From: Chitinophaga qingshengii
GTDB taxonomy: Bacteria > Bacteroidota > Bacteroidia > Chitinophagales > Chitinophagaceae
Direction of reading: 5' to 3'
Assembly (NCBI RefSeq): GCF_014529935.1
Contig: NZ_JACVFC010000006.1
Span: 124,001 to 188,000 of the forward strand
DNA length: 64,000 bases
Position numbers and translations under genes: made by a program. The notes beneath the pieces were generated by a model. That model was given only the letters and a program-made list of their open reading frames with translations, was not told where the DNA came from and searched no databases. Shown piece after piece: positions 52,954 through 60,661 of this stretch. The number at the start of each line of letters is the position of its first letter. The first letter of the stretch is position 1.

Positions 52954-53027
52954 GGCGAGGTAGCTCAGGTGGTTAGAGCACAGGATTCATAACCCTGAGG
53001 TCTCGGGTTCAAGTCCCGATCTCGCTA
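52954..53027 (+). tRNA. tRNA-Met (anticodon CAU)
   Basis: 74-nt cloverleaf: acceptor GGCGAGG / TCTCGCT (two G-U pairs), D stem GCTC/GAGC, anticodon loop TTCATAA, T stem TCGGG/CCCGA with TTCAAGT, discriminator A, CCA not encoded. Initiator features (C1 mismatch, three G-C pairs in the anticodon stem) are absent, so it is elongator Met or possibly the lysidine-modified Ile-2. The fifth anticodon-stem pair (A31-C39) is mismatched. Confidence 0.93.
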
Positions 53028-53033
53028 CAGGGA

Positions 53034-53065
53034 AAAAGCCGCATCATATGATGCGGCTTTTTTAT
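53034..53065 (+). terminator. tRNA terminator
   Basis: AAGCCGCATCAT / ATGATGCGGCTT perfect stem followed by T6. Confidence 0.93.
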
Positions 53066-53069
53066 TCCT

Positions 53070-53267
53070 TTACAACTGAATTGGCTTATATGCCAACGCC
53101 TTATCAACAACTTCCTCTGGCGACAACTCATCATAAAATATGTAGTTAGATACCTCTGGATCTGGCACGTTTTTCTCCAATAGTTCAAGCATTTTGTCAA
53201 GTTGCTGCTCAGTATCCTCAGCAGCGGCGATCCTTTTAACTAGTTCGATTAACTGATCTCTGGTCAT
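53070..53267 (-). CDS. colicin/pyocin immunity-like protein
   Basis: 65 residues, a four-helix acidic protein. LIELVKRIAAAEDTEQQLDK, LLEKNVPDPEVSNYIFY and SPEEVVDKALAYKP match the pattern of the E-type colicin immunity family, whose conserved core is a YIxYP...SPEEIV segment. Such proteins bind and block the nuclease domain of a cognate bacteriocin. No nuclease toxin gene is seen here, so it is an orphan. Divergent from the barstar-like gene. Confidence 0.7.
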   Translation of the reverse strand: MTRDQLIELVKRIAAAEDTEQQLDKMLELLEKNVPDPEVSNYIFYDELSPEEVVDKALAYKPIQL

Positions 53268-53495
53268 AATAAATAAAGTTACGTTCTACCATCATTGCGA
53301 TCATTCCAGTTGAAAAAACAAGCCTCTGAGTCTTATTTTTAAACTGTCTGCGATTTAGCGGTCTCTATAAACAACCCGAAATCTTTTTAAATTCCCCGAT
53401 AAGTAAACGCTTTTTTACTTTGTATGCAAATAATAAATTGTTCGCATGGTAAGACAATCCAATAATGTTTTGTCAGAAATAAATTATCATTACAG

Positions 53496-53912
53496 ATGGG
53501 ATACCGTCTTGGGAAAAGATTACTATCAGGAAGCGATAAAAGGGTAGGTATATCCAAGATCATTTATAAATCATTTATAGGAATGACTAGCTATATTGAA
53601 TCTAATAAAGAGGAGCAGGAATACATTGCTGTTCTGAATGGGAGCGCGTGTAAAACATTCTTAGGTTTCAAGAAAGAATTAGTCGCTGCATTTTCTTTAC
53701 CAGAAGAGGCAGCAGACAACATCAATGATATCAGTGGATATATTTTTTCAAACTGGCTTGGTTTTAAAAGAATTAAGATCGTATTTAACAATACCGGAAG
53801 TCTGAAAAAAGAGGAGAAACATTTTAGTGAGATTATGAATTTGTTAAGCCGGTGGAAGAATTTTTGGGAATCTTTAGCTCCTCAAAACAAACTAAATATC
53901 GAGGTGGCTTAA
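53496..53912 (+). CDS. barstar-like putative immunity protein
   Basis: 138 residues, AT-rich and Lys/Asn-rich compared with neighbours. From about residue 43 the layout follows barstar: YIAVLNGSACKTFLGFKKEL, AFSLPEEAADNIND, then FKRIKIVFNNTGSL and a final helix-strand (NKLNIEV). Barstar blocks the barnase-type ribonuclease. MTSYIESNKEEQEYI at 53583 is an alternative start that would remove the unrelated N-terminus. The call rests on motif order only; no partner RNase is visible. Confidence 0.55.
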   Translation: MGYRLGKRLLSGSDKRVGISKIIYKSFIGMTSYIESNKEEQEYIAVLNGSACKTFLGFKKELVAAFSLPEEAADNINDISGYIFSNWLGFKRIKIVFNNTGSLKKEEKHFSEIMNLLSRWKNFWESLAPQNKLNIEVA

Positions 53913-53978
53913 CCACAGCATGTTGGCATTGCAGTAACGTTCGCCCAGGACAAAGACCAGCATCCCTGTTGCATAAAT

Positions 53979-54782
53979 TTATACTTCTGAAGTTGTTACT
54001 CCAAATTTCTGTTTAAACGCAAAATAGAAATGAGATAGGTTTTCAAATCCTAAATCCAGGTAAAATTCTGCCGGTTTTTGCTGCTTATGTTTAACAAGGT
54101 AATGCGCCTCTTCCAAGCGTCTGTCGAGCAGCCATCGTTTAGGAGTCATGCCAAACAGTTTGTCAAAATCCCGTTTAAATGTAGATACGCTGCGGCCGGT
54201 AAGCCTGGCAAAAGATGCCACCGGAATATTGAACATATAATTTTGATGCATGAATTCTTCCAAATCTATTTTGTAGGGTTCAGAAAAATCAAACAACAAA
54301 TTTTTAAACGCCGGGTTACATTGAAGCAGCAATTCCACCGCTTCCCTGATTTTTAAGATGGCCAGTTTGGGGGTTGCTTCCTTTGTTTTGTTGATATAGG
54401 GAGTCAGGGAAAGAAAATAAGATCGCAGGAAATCATCCGGTTCAAAGAAAAGCTTTTGATTTCCGGGAAAGGGAGTATCTACTACGATCTTATTTTCAAT
54501 AGCATATTGATGGAGCGTTTCTTTATCCAGGGAAATGGAAACAAACTGATACTTACCTGATTTACCAGGATATTTAATGGTTCGGACGAGCTGGTTTTTC
54601 CGGACCAGGACAATCGTATTTTCTGTAATGATAGTATGGCCTTGGGCATGAAACGCATGGGTTTCACCCGACAACTGAAAACCCAGGAAATGTTCTGGTA
54701 TAAACTCCTCATTCCCTCTGTATTTTTCAAATGCACAGGAATACACCAGCTTTCCAAACATGATTTCATTACGTTCTGCCAT
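53979..54782 (-). CDS. AraC-family transcriptional regulator
   Basis: 267 residues. N-terminal cupin-like sensor (about 1-150, with HAFHAQGHTIITENTIVLVR) and a C-terminal double helix-turn-helix: FNIPVASFARLTGRSVSTFK and FYLDLGFENLSHFYFAFKQK. Nineteen bases downstream of the GlcG-family gene on the same strand, so it may regulate its own SDR-GlcG operon. Confidence 0.92.
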   Translation of the reverse strand: MAERNEIMFGKLVYSCAFEKYRGNEEFIPEHFLGFQLSGETHAFHAQGHTIITENTIVLVRKNQLVRTIKYPGKSGKYQFVSISLDKETLHQYAIENKIVVDTPFPGNQKLFFEPDDFLRSYFLSLTPYINKTKEATPKLAILKIREAVELLLQCNPAFKNLLFDFSEPYKIDLEEFMHQNYMFNIPVASFARLTGRSVSTFKRDFDKLFGMTPKRWLLDRRLEEAHYLVKHKQQKPAEFYLDLGFENLSHFYFAFKQKFGVTTSEV

Positions 54783-54801
54783 ATTACAAATATCTAAAAA
54801 A

Positions 54802-55203
54802 TCAGGAAATTATGCCGGCCCCAGCCATGGCTATTTCCTTATCCTGTTCAGGGGTACCACCTGAAGAACCGATTGCCCCTATCATCATACCTTCTTTGTT
54901 TTTCAACACTACGCCTCCGGGAATTGTCAGCAGTCCGCCGTTGGCATTGATCATTCCATAGGCATGCAGTTGTGCGCCGGAGATAATGCCACCCATTACA
55001 TCACTGTCTACTCCAAACATGGCCGCAGTTTTTGCTTTTTTTATGGCAAAATCGATAACCCCGCAAATACTATCCAGCCGTGCAAAGGACACCAAATGAC
55101 CGCCGGTATCCACAATGGCAATACTCACGGGTATATTGAGTGCATTTGCTTTCTCAACGGCGGCGTTCAGTACGTTTGCCGCGTCACTATATGTTATGTT
55201 CAT
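54802..55203 (-). CDS. GlcG/HbpS family protein
   Basis: 133 residues of the GlcG/HbpS (DUF336) family, which includes a heme-binding redox-sensing protein and partners of glycolate and diol metabolism. IPVSIAIVDTGGHLVSFARL, LHAYGMINANGGLLTIPGG and IGAIGSSGGTPEQDKEIAMA are the family blocks. Lies between an SDR oxidoreductase and an AraC regulator; role inferred to be auxiliary to the SDR reaction. Confidence 0.9.
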   Translation of the reverse strand: MNITYSDAANVLNAAVEKANALNIPVSIAIVDTGGHLVSFARLDSICGVIDFAIKKAKTAAMFGVDSDVMGGIISGAQLHAYGMINANGGLLTIPGGVVLKNKEGMMIGAIGSSGGTPEQDKEIAMAGAGIIS

Positions 55204-55243
55204 GTGATGTTCATTTTAAAATAGGATGAAAGGGCCGGCTCTT

Positions 55244-56032
55244 TTAGCTTTTAGCAGTCCAGGCGTCGGCCTGCAGTTGTTTTACAAAATCTTCTGTTTC
55301 CTTAGGGTGTACATTTCTGAAATTAGAGTGCTCATCCAGCGCAACGTCTACAATACAATCCGCCATAGACTGAGGGTCCAGCTGATTTGCCAGCGCCTCC
55401 GCCACGCCATCGAATGCCGAAGATGGGGTAAAATTTACGGCAGGATCGTACCAGCGGGAGATAGTATCAGCGCCACGGTCATTGAATCCCGTACCAAACA
55501 TGCCCGGATTACAGGTAGCGATCTTAATGTTGAATGGCGCCAGTTCTGTTTTCAGTCCTTCGGCAATGGCTTCCAACGCATGTTTAGAAGCACAATAGGC
55601 CGCCACATAGGGAACTGTCCATAACCCGCCCATGGACGAAGTGAACACGATTTTTCCAGCCTTCTTTTCAACAAATTTTTTGATAAACCCTTGTGCCAGT
55701 TCCAACGCACCAAACACATTTGTTTCAAACATCGAACGAATCAGGTTTACCGGTTGTTCTGCAATAGGTCCGCCTTGCATGATCCCGGCATTACTGATCA
55801 GGATATCGATATCATACTTCCTGACCGCGTAGGTTCTGTCGTAAGCATCGGTTACATCCAGTTTATCTACGACAAGGTCGATTCCTTTTTCTTTCGCTTC
55901 CCTGATCAGGTCGCTCATTTGTGGATACACCTGTGTAGTGGCAATTACCTTATGGCCTTTTTGAGCCAGTTTGAATGCTGCGATTTTTCCAAACCCGCTT
56001 GCAGCACCTGTGATTAATATTGTTTTGCTCAT
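55244..56032 (-). CDS. short-chain dehydrogenase/reductase
   Basis: 262 residues from MSKTILITGAASGFGKIAAF (the frame opens at 56071, but this start fits the family). NAD(P)-binding TGAASGFGK, structural SNAGIMQGG, and catalytic Ser (FTSSMGG) with YCASK are all present. Substrate unknown. First gene of an SDR-GlcG-AraC unit. Confidence 0.93.
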   Translation of the reverse strand: MSKTILITGAASGFGKIAAFKLAQKGHKVIATTQVYPQMSDLIREAKEKGIDLVVDKLDVTDAYDRTYAVRKYDIDILISNAGIMQGGPIAEQPVNLIRSMFETNVFGALELAQGFIKKFVEKKAGKIVFTSSMGGLWTVPYVAAYCASKHALEAIAEGLKTELAPFNIKIATCNPGMFGTGFNDRGADTISRWYDPAVNFTPSSAFDGVAEALANQLDPQSMADCIVDVALDEHSNFRNVHPKETEDFVKQLQADAWTAKS

Positions 56033-56243
56033 AATTAGCTTGTTTAGAGATGATAAAGCAAAACTGCTCAATTCTCTGTTATTTTCTATTGCTGAAAAGT
56101 CTAATTTTATATTGGCAGAACGTTCAATGCCGGAAAGTCTAATTTATCAATAAACTATTCTTGTTAATTTCCATCCGGGCCACGGGCCAGAAGGCGCTCA
56201 GTATTCTGAAAGTCTTTTTATTATCTTGTGAAATAAAAAAGCT

Positions 56244-56486
56244 ATGTCCCTGCTAATTTGTCCCCAATGCAGTGCTGAATCTTTTCTGTGGACTTATGAT
56301 GAGGAGGAGACTCCTCCTACAAGCTGGTATTGTGGCGACTGCGGCTACTCCGCAAGGGAAGACGAATCTCTGGAAAGAGTATGTTCCGGTTGTAACAAAA
56401 AAACTGAATCCCGGCTGCAGGATGATGTGAAAATGTATTGGTGGTGCTCCAATTGCAATAAGGTGACATTCATTTCTGAAAAATGA
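56244..56486 (+). CDS. double zinc-ribbon small protein
   Basis: 80 residues containing four CxxC pairs (Cys 6/9, 30/33, 47/50, 68/71), which can form two zinc ribbons. Acidic linker EEETPPTSWY. No known family recognised; the ribbons might bind nucleic acid or act as a protein module. One base from the end of the opposite-strand decapitated frame at 56488. Confidence 0.7.
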   Translation: MSLLICPQCSAESFLWTYDEEETPPTSWYCGDCGYSAREDESLERVCSGCNKKTESRLQDDVKMYWWCSNCNKVTFISEK

Positions 56487-56487
56487 T

Positions 56488-56916
56488 CTACATCGCTTTG
56501 TCAGTCATCACCTGCGCTGCTTTAAATCCAATTTCATTTATCTGTCGCAGGGCGCGTTCATTGTTTCCATTAACCATTACTTTTAAATCCCCGATTGTTT
56601 TCAATGGTTCGAAATATTGATAGAGAACAGTGCCCATCCCTTTTAAGTTTGTCAGATCAAGAATAAGCGCCTGCTCATTAGCCACCTTCTCTATCAGGTC
56701 TGACAACCTTTGTGCGTCCAGGGAGGACAGATACCCGTAAATCCTAAGTCTTTGAGGGCTTTCATCAAAAAGTTTGGCCGGCAGCTTGCCGAAGTAACCT
56801 TCCAGTAATTCGAAGTAGTTTGTTAGTTCCTGTTCTTTGATCAGTTCCTGCGCCTGAACGAGGAAGGCATCCGCTAAGAACCATTCAAATTCATCAGCGG
56901 TATGCGTGACATTTGC
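56488..56916 (-). pseudogene. 5'-truncated ORF lacking a start codon
   Basis: The frame is open for 143 codons from a TAG at 56917-56919 to the stop at 56488, with coherent coding character throughout (DEFEWFLADAFLVQAQELIK, NYFELLEGYFGKLPAKLFDE, LRIYGYLSSLDAQRLSDLIE). There is no ATG or GTG anywhere in it; the first usable start is an internal TTG at 56706. The upstream end abuts the promoter of the AraC gene at 56943, so the original 5' end was probably lost by rearrangement. Could alternatively use a rare start codon. Confidence 0.55.
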
Positions 56917-56917
56917 C

Positions 56918-56925
56918 TATTTTTG
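56918..56925 (+). promoter_or_regulatory. candidate -7 box for the second AraC gene
   Basis: TATTTTTG, 17 nt before the ATG at 56943; no TTTG in the -33 position. Confidence 0.5.
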
Positions 56926-56942
56926 TAAACACACTATAGTCA

Positions 56943-57797
56943 ATGAGCCGCAAACAATTACCCATCCCACTGCATACGCAGGAAACAGGACCTGGTATAT
57001 CTATCCGGCCCCTGCTGGCTGTTAACGCTACAGATATCTACCAACAGCAGGCTCACCGTGATGATCATTATCTTTTTCTGCTGATAGAAAAAGGCAGCTG
57101 TTTTTTTATGATTGATTTTGAGCAGCTGTCATTGAAAGCGGGGGAGATCATCTATGTATATCCCGGACAGGTGCATGCCTGCCTGGAGGCAGATCATCTT
57201 CAGGCGACGGCTTTGTCTGTGGTCCCACCATTGATACAGCCGATGTACCGCAGCGCCCTGGAAGAAGTTAATGGCAGCCAGCGGCCGCTCTTACTGGATA
57301 AGGCTTCCATAGGGATGCTGACGCAAAGTATACAATTGCTGGAGCAGCTGTTGAAACAACCTGTCGATAAGCCATTCCGCCAACAGCTGTTAAACAGCGG
57401 AACAGACATATGTATGGGTATTTTTCTGGCAGCTTTAAAAAACAGCGGACAGGAAACGGGCAACAGCAGCCGGCCGGAGATCATTATGCGCCAGTTCAGG
57501 ACCTTGCTGGTGAACAACTACCTGTCTATGAGAACACCTTCCGCGTATGCGGCGGCATTACATATCTCCCTGTCTTATCTCAGTGAAATCGTGAGGCAGC
57601 AATCCGGGTTTACGGTGAATCACTGGATACATCAACAATTAATACTGGAGGCTAAACGCCAGTTATACCATACTGACCATACCATTAAAGAAATTGCCTA
57701 CGAACTGGGATTTGATGACCAGGCTTATTTTTCCCGTCTTTTCCGGGAGAAAACGGGGATTGCCCCACAGCAATTTCGTGTCCAATGCCGAAAATAG
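56943..57797 (+). CDS. AraC-family transcriptional regulator
   Basis: 284 residues. Cupin N-terminus with YLFLLIEKGSCFFMIDFEQL and IIYVYPGQVHACL; C-terminal HTHs AAALHISLSYLSEIVRQQSG and IKEIAYELGFDDQAYFSRLF. Followed 74 nt later by the FAD monooxygenase gene on the same strand, which is its likely target. Confidence 0.93.
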   Translation: MSRKQLPIPLHTQETGPGISIRPLLAVNATDIYQQQAHRDDHYLFLLIEKGSCFFMIDFEQLSLKAGEIIYVYPGQVHACLEADHLQATALSVVPPLIQPMYRSALEEVNGSQRPLLLDKASIGMLTQSIQLLEQLLKQPVDKPFRQQLLNSGTDICMGIFLAALKNSGQETGNSSRPEIIMRQFRTLLVNNYLSMRTPSAYAAALHISLSYLSEIVRQQSGFTVNHWIHQQLILEAKRQLYHTDHTIKEIAYELGFDDQAYFSRLFREKTGIAPQQFRVQCRK

Positions 57798-57871
57798 TAC
57801 AAAGCATCCCCGGCTTTGTCCATTCCCCTCAGCTATTTAATACCGGAGCTTTGCGGTTAAATAGTGATCAT

Positions 57872-59023
57872 ATGAAACAAATAAAAGTAATTGTTGCGGG
57901 CGCCGGGCTGGGTGGCCTTTGCCTGGCACAGGGACTGCAGCAAAGAGGCATTGATTTTCTGGTGTTCGAAAAAGACGCAGCCTTTGATAGTCGGACACAG
58001 GGATACCGTATACGGATCGATCATGCCGGTCAACAAGCACTGTCCGCCTGTCTGCCTTCCTCCTTATATGCCGCTTTTGAAAACAGTTCCGCTCAGCCAG
58101 CGGGCGTGTATACGCTGGATACGCGGATGCAAGCCCTTACCGATAAATGGGTAGACCAATGGATAAGAGATGAAAGAGATATACCCGCCGATTTGAAAGC
58201 CGACCGCCAGACATTACGGCGTATATTGATGACCGGAATAGAAGACAAGGTCTTTTTCAACAAAGACATCACAGGCTATAGTACCCTTCCGGATAACAGG
58301 ATAAAATGCATGTTTGCCGATGGAGAAACCTGCGAAGCCGATTTGCTGGTGATTGCCAATGGTGCGTCTTCCTCGCTCACCGCCAGTTGTTTTCCCGGAA
58401 CCACACTACATGATACCGGTGGTGTTTGTGTTTATGGCAAGATACCATTAGGAGAGCAACAACAGCTAATGATTGGAGATACTATTCAACAAGGCACCAA
58501 TGTTATCTTTAATGGAGATATTGCCGCTATTATAGATGTGATGCAGTTTAAGGCTAAAACTCCGGAAGACTATATCTATTGGGCGTTAATTGGTAAACGA
58601 GGTTGTTTCGGGCTGGAGGCTGAACAGTCTTTAAGACTTTCTCCACAAATGCTGGAGGCGTGTATCCACCAGGTAAGCCAAAGTTTCTCTCCTGCCCTAA
58701 TCCCTTTATTTACCCAAACAGCCGTATCAGCCATGTCTATTGTACCAATACGGCATTCCGTGCAGGGAGAACGATCTGGCCCCTCTCCTGTTACTGTAAT
58801 GGGAGACGCCATTCATACAATGAGCCCTGCGGCCGGACTTGGAGCCAATACCGCCTTGCGGGATGCAGCCGTATTGGCGGAAAATATAGTAAAAGTGGCC
58901 AATAGCAGCTTATCGCTGACAGCAGCGATAACAGACTATGAACACCAGATGCTGACGTACAGTTCTGCCGCGATAGCCGCTTCCATACAGGGTAGCAAAT
59001 TACTTTATAATGCCGGCAACTAA
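57872..59023 (+). CDS. FAD-dependent monooxygenase (TetX/PhzS-like)
   Basis: 383 residues from MKQIKVIVAGAGLGGLCLAQ; an earlier in-frame Met (57785) overlaps the regulator and precedes the Rossmann start by 29 unrelated residues. FAD motifs: GAGLGG dinucleotide fold and GDAIHTMSPAAGLGANTALR (GD motif). Group A flavoprotein hydroxylase pattern; related enzymes act on aromatics or inactivate tetracyclines, but substrate cannot be assigned. Terminator follows. Confidence 0.88.
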   Translation: MKQIKVIVAGAGLGGLCLAQGLQQRGIDFLVFEKDAAFDSRTQGYRIRIDHAGQQALSACLPSSLYAAFENSSAQPAGVYTLDTRMQALTDKWVDQWIRDERDIPADLKADRQTLRRILMTGIEDKVFFNKDITGYSTLPDNRIKCMFADGETCEADLLVIANGASSSLTASCFPGTTLHDTGGVCVYGKIPLGEQQQLMIGDTIQQGTNVIFNGDIAAIIDVMQFKAKTPEDYIYWALIGKRGCFGLEAEQSLRLSPQMLEACIHQVSQSFSPALIPLFTQTAVSAMSIVPIRHSVQGERSGPSPVTVMGDAIHTMSPAAGLGANTALRDAAVLAENIVKVANSSLSLTAAITDYEHQMLTYSSAAIAASIQGSKLLYNAGN

Positions 59024-59038
59024 ACGTACCTGGCAGTA

Positions 59039-59073
59039 AAAAAAGTGTGCGGTGTTGCCACCGCACACTTTTA
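59039..59073 (+). terminator. terminator between monooxygenase and lipoprotein genes
   Basis: AAAAGTGTGCGGTG / CCGCACACTTTT with loop TTGCCA; flanking A and T runs suit both converging genes. Confidence 0.9.
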
Positions 59074-59093
59074 CAACGTATTATACAATCGGG

Positions 59094-59837
59094 CTATGCT
59101 TTGGGTCTTTTAAACAAACGTATCACCTCCAGCTGAGCGGCGCCTGGCGTAACAAAATAAGTACGCACCAGTCCTTTTTCTTCTTTAGGCAAACTCAAAC
59201 TAAACGCGTCTATATTGCTTTTCCCCTCACTATCTTCAAAATACCAGGCATCCGTAGTGCCTGTTTTGGTAAAGTACAAAACGTATTGTTTGCTTTTATC
59301 TTTAAAGCCTTCTCCCGGCAGATAATTGGTATATATCCAGGCGCCGGGCTTTACGTTTTTGGCGATGTTCATCATTTGTCCGGCTTCGTTTTTCAGAAAA
59401 ATATCCAGCGCCTCATTACTTTGGGGATAATGGATATAGAAGCCCAGTTTGTTGGTTGCCGGGTCGGCAGCTGCTGGTTCTATCTTTAGTTCATTTCCGT
59501 TGATGAGTACATAGGGGAAAAACAGTTCGAGCTCGCCGGCACCCAGTTGTAGCTGTTGTTGATACAAATCTTTGCCGGTAGTTTTATTTTTTATTTTTAA
59601 CAACGCTTCTTTTTTGATACCAGGATAGGTATACACCCGGCCAAAATTAACAGTCGTATTGGGTTTTATGGTAGCATTACGATAGATGGTGGTATCCACT
59701 GACATTTCCAGTTCAGCATCTCCCACGTTATAACCCCACACTTCAATATTAATGGCTTTTGTTGGGATCTCTTCTTTACTGCAGGAGATGAACGTCATCA
59801 AAAGAACGAGTAATGCGCGTAATCTGATATTTGACAT
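59094..59837 (-). CDS. predicted lipoprotein, third gene of TonB receptor cluster
   Basis: 247 residues; lipobox FISC with Cys19 after a short signal. Strand-rich mature part starting INIEVWGYNVGDAELEMSVD, with AWIYTNYLPGEGF and LVRTYFVTPGAAQLEVIRLF. Its beginning aligns with the neighbouring lipoprotein (V-x-GYN...EL...D-T), indicating paralogy. Probably anchored in the outer membrane and acting with the receptor; ligand unknown. Confidence 0.75.
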   Translation of the reverse strand: MSNIRLRALLVLLMTFISCSKEEIPTKAINIEVWGYNVGDAELEMSVDTTIYRNATIKPNTTVNFGRVYTYPGIKKEALLKIKNKTTGKDLYQQQLQLGAGELELFFPYVLINGNELKIEPAAADPATNKLGFYIHYPQSNEALDIFLKNEAGQMMNIAKNVKPGAWIYTNYLPGEGFKDKSKQYVLYFTKTGTTDAWYFEDSEGKSNIDAFSLSLPKEEKGLVRTYFVTPGAAQLEVIRLFKRPKA

Positions 59838-59851
59838 GATGCGTACTGATT

Positions 59852-60643
59852 TTAATAATCCAAACGGGTAGAAAACCTCATGAGGTTTCCACTGGGAAAT
59901 TCAGAGAAGATATAAAGTTTAGAAACGGCGGTAGTTGACGCCGGTTTGGGAGCGGTAGTGGAAATATCGTTCCAGGTATAGGCGGTACCGTCTACATAAG
60001 GTGTATTGGTACCCGCTTTAAATATCCTTACCTGGAAAGATACGGAGGTTACTACACCATTGTATTCCTGCTTGCCCGTAGGGAAGGTGGAAAAGGTGGC
60101 CGGCTGACTAAATTCATTAGGCTTCACACCTTTGATCCGGGAGACTTCCTCAAATACCCTGGGTGTTACGAAATACTTACCGATTACTATATCCACCGGT
60201 TCGCTGTAATGTGTCACGTCCGGGATGAACATATAAATGAGGCTGATCTTTTCCTCTTTTACCGCAGGCTTTTCCGGCATATCGCTGACTTTGCCATTCA
60301 TGTACAGAAAACTGACGTCACCCGCGTCCGCCTCTTTTTTAAATTCTTTTTCCAGTATCAGCTTCCCGGTGCTTTGTTCGCTGACAGTCACCTTAACCGC
60401 CTGCTGGTCACCTTTGAAAGCGAAGGAATTCCGCAGTTCAAATGCCCCCTCCGCCCTGAGCGTTCCCGGCAAATGAATCGTATCGATTTTTACTGCAAGC
60501 TCTTCTTTGGTGGCATTATATCCTTTAACGGTAATGGACAATGCAGCATCGTTATAAAGGAAATTGTTATTGTCCTTATTACAGGCAGCCAGCACAATGG
60601 CCACCATACCCATCAAAAGCCCGCTTGTTTTATTTATCTTCAT
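59852..60643 (-). CDS. predicted lipoprotein, paralogue of the preceding
   Basis: 263 residues; lipobox LAAC with Cys21. Mature part begins ALSITVKGYNATKEELAVKI and contains FIPDVTHYSEPVDIVIGKYF. Eighteen bases downstream of the TonB receptor gene and 14 bases before the next lipoprotein gene, so one operon. Not recognisably SusD. Confidence 0.75.
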   Translation of the reverse strand: MKINKTSGLLMGMVAIVLAACNKDNNNFLYNDAALSITVKGYNATKEELAVKIDTIHLPGTLRAEGAFELRNSFAFKGDQQAVKVTVSEQSTGKLILEKEFKKEADAGDVSFLYMNGKVSDMPEKPAVKEEKISLIYMFIPDVTHYSEPVDIVIGKYFVTPRVFEEVSRIKGVKPNEFSQPATFSTFPTGKQEYNGVVTSVSFQVRIFKAGTNTPYVDGTAYTWNDISTTAPKPASTTAVSKLYIFSEFPSGNLMRFSTRLDY

Positions 60644-60661
60644 TTCTTCTTTTTGTAGCTG

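Noticed and set aside
53010..53030. att site at the tRNA 3' end
   Set aside because: No direct repeat of the tRNA 3' end was found downstream and no integrase is present.
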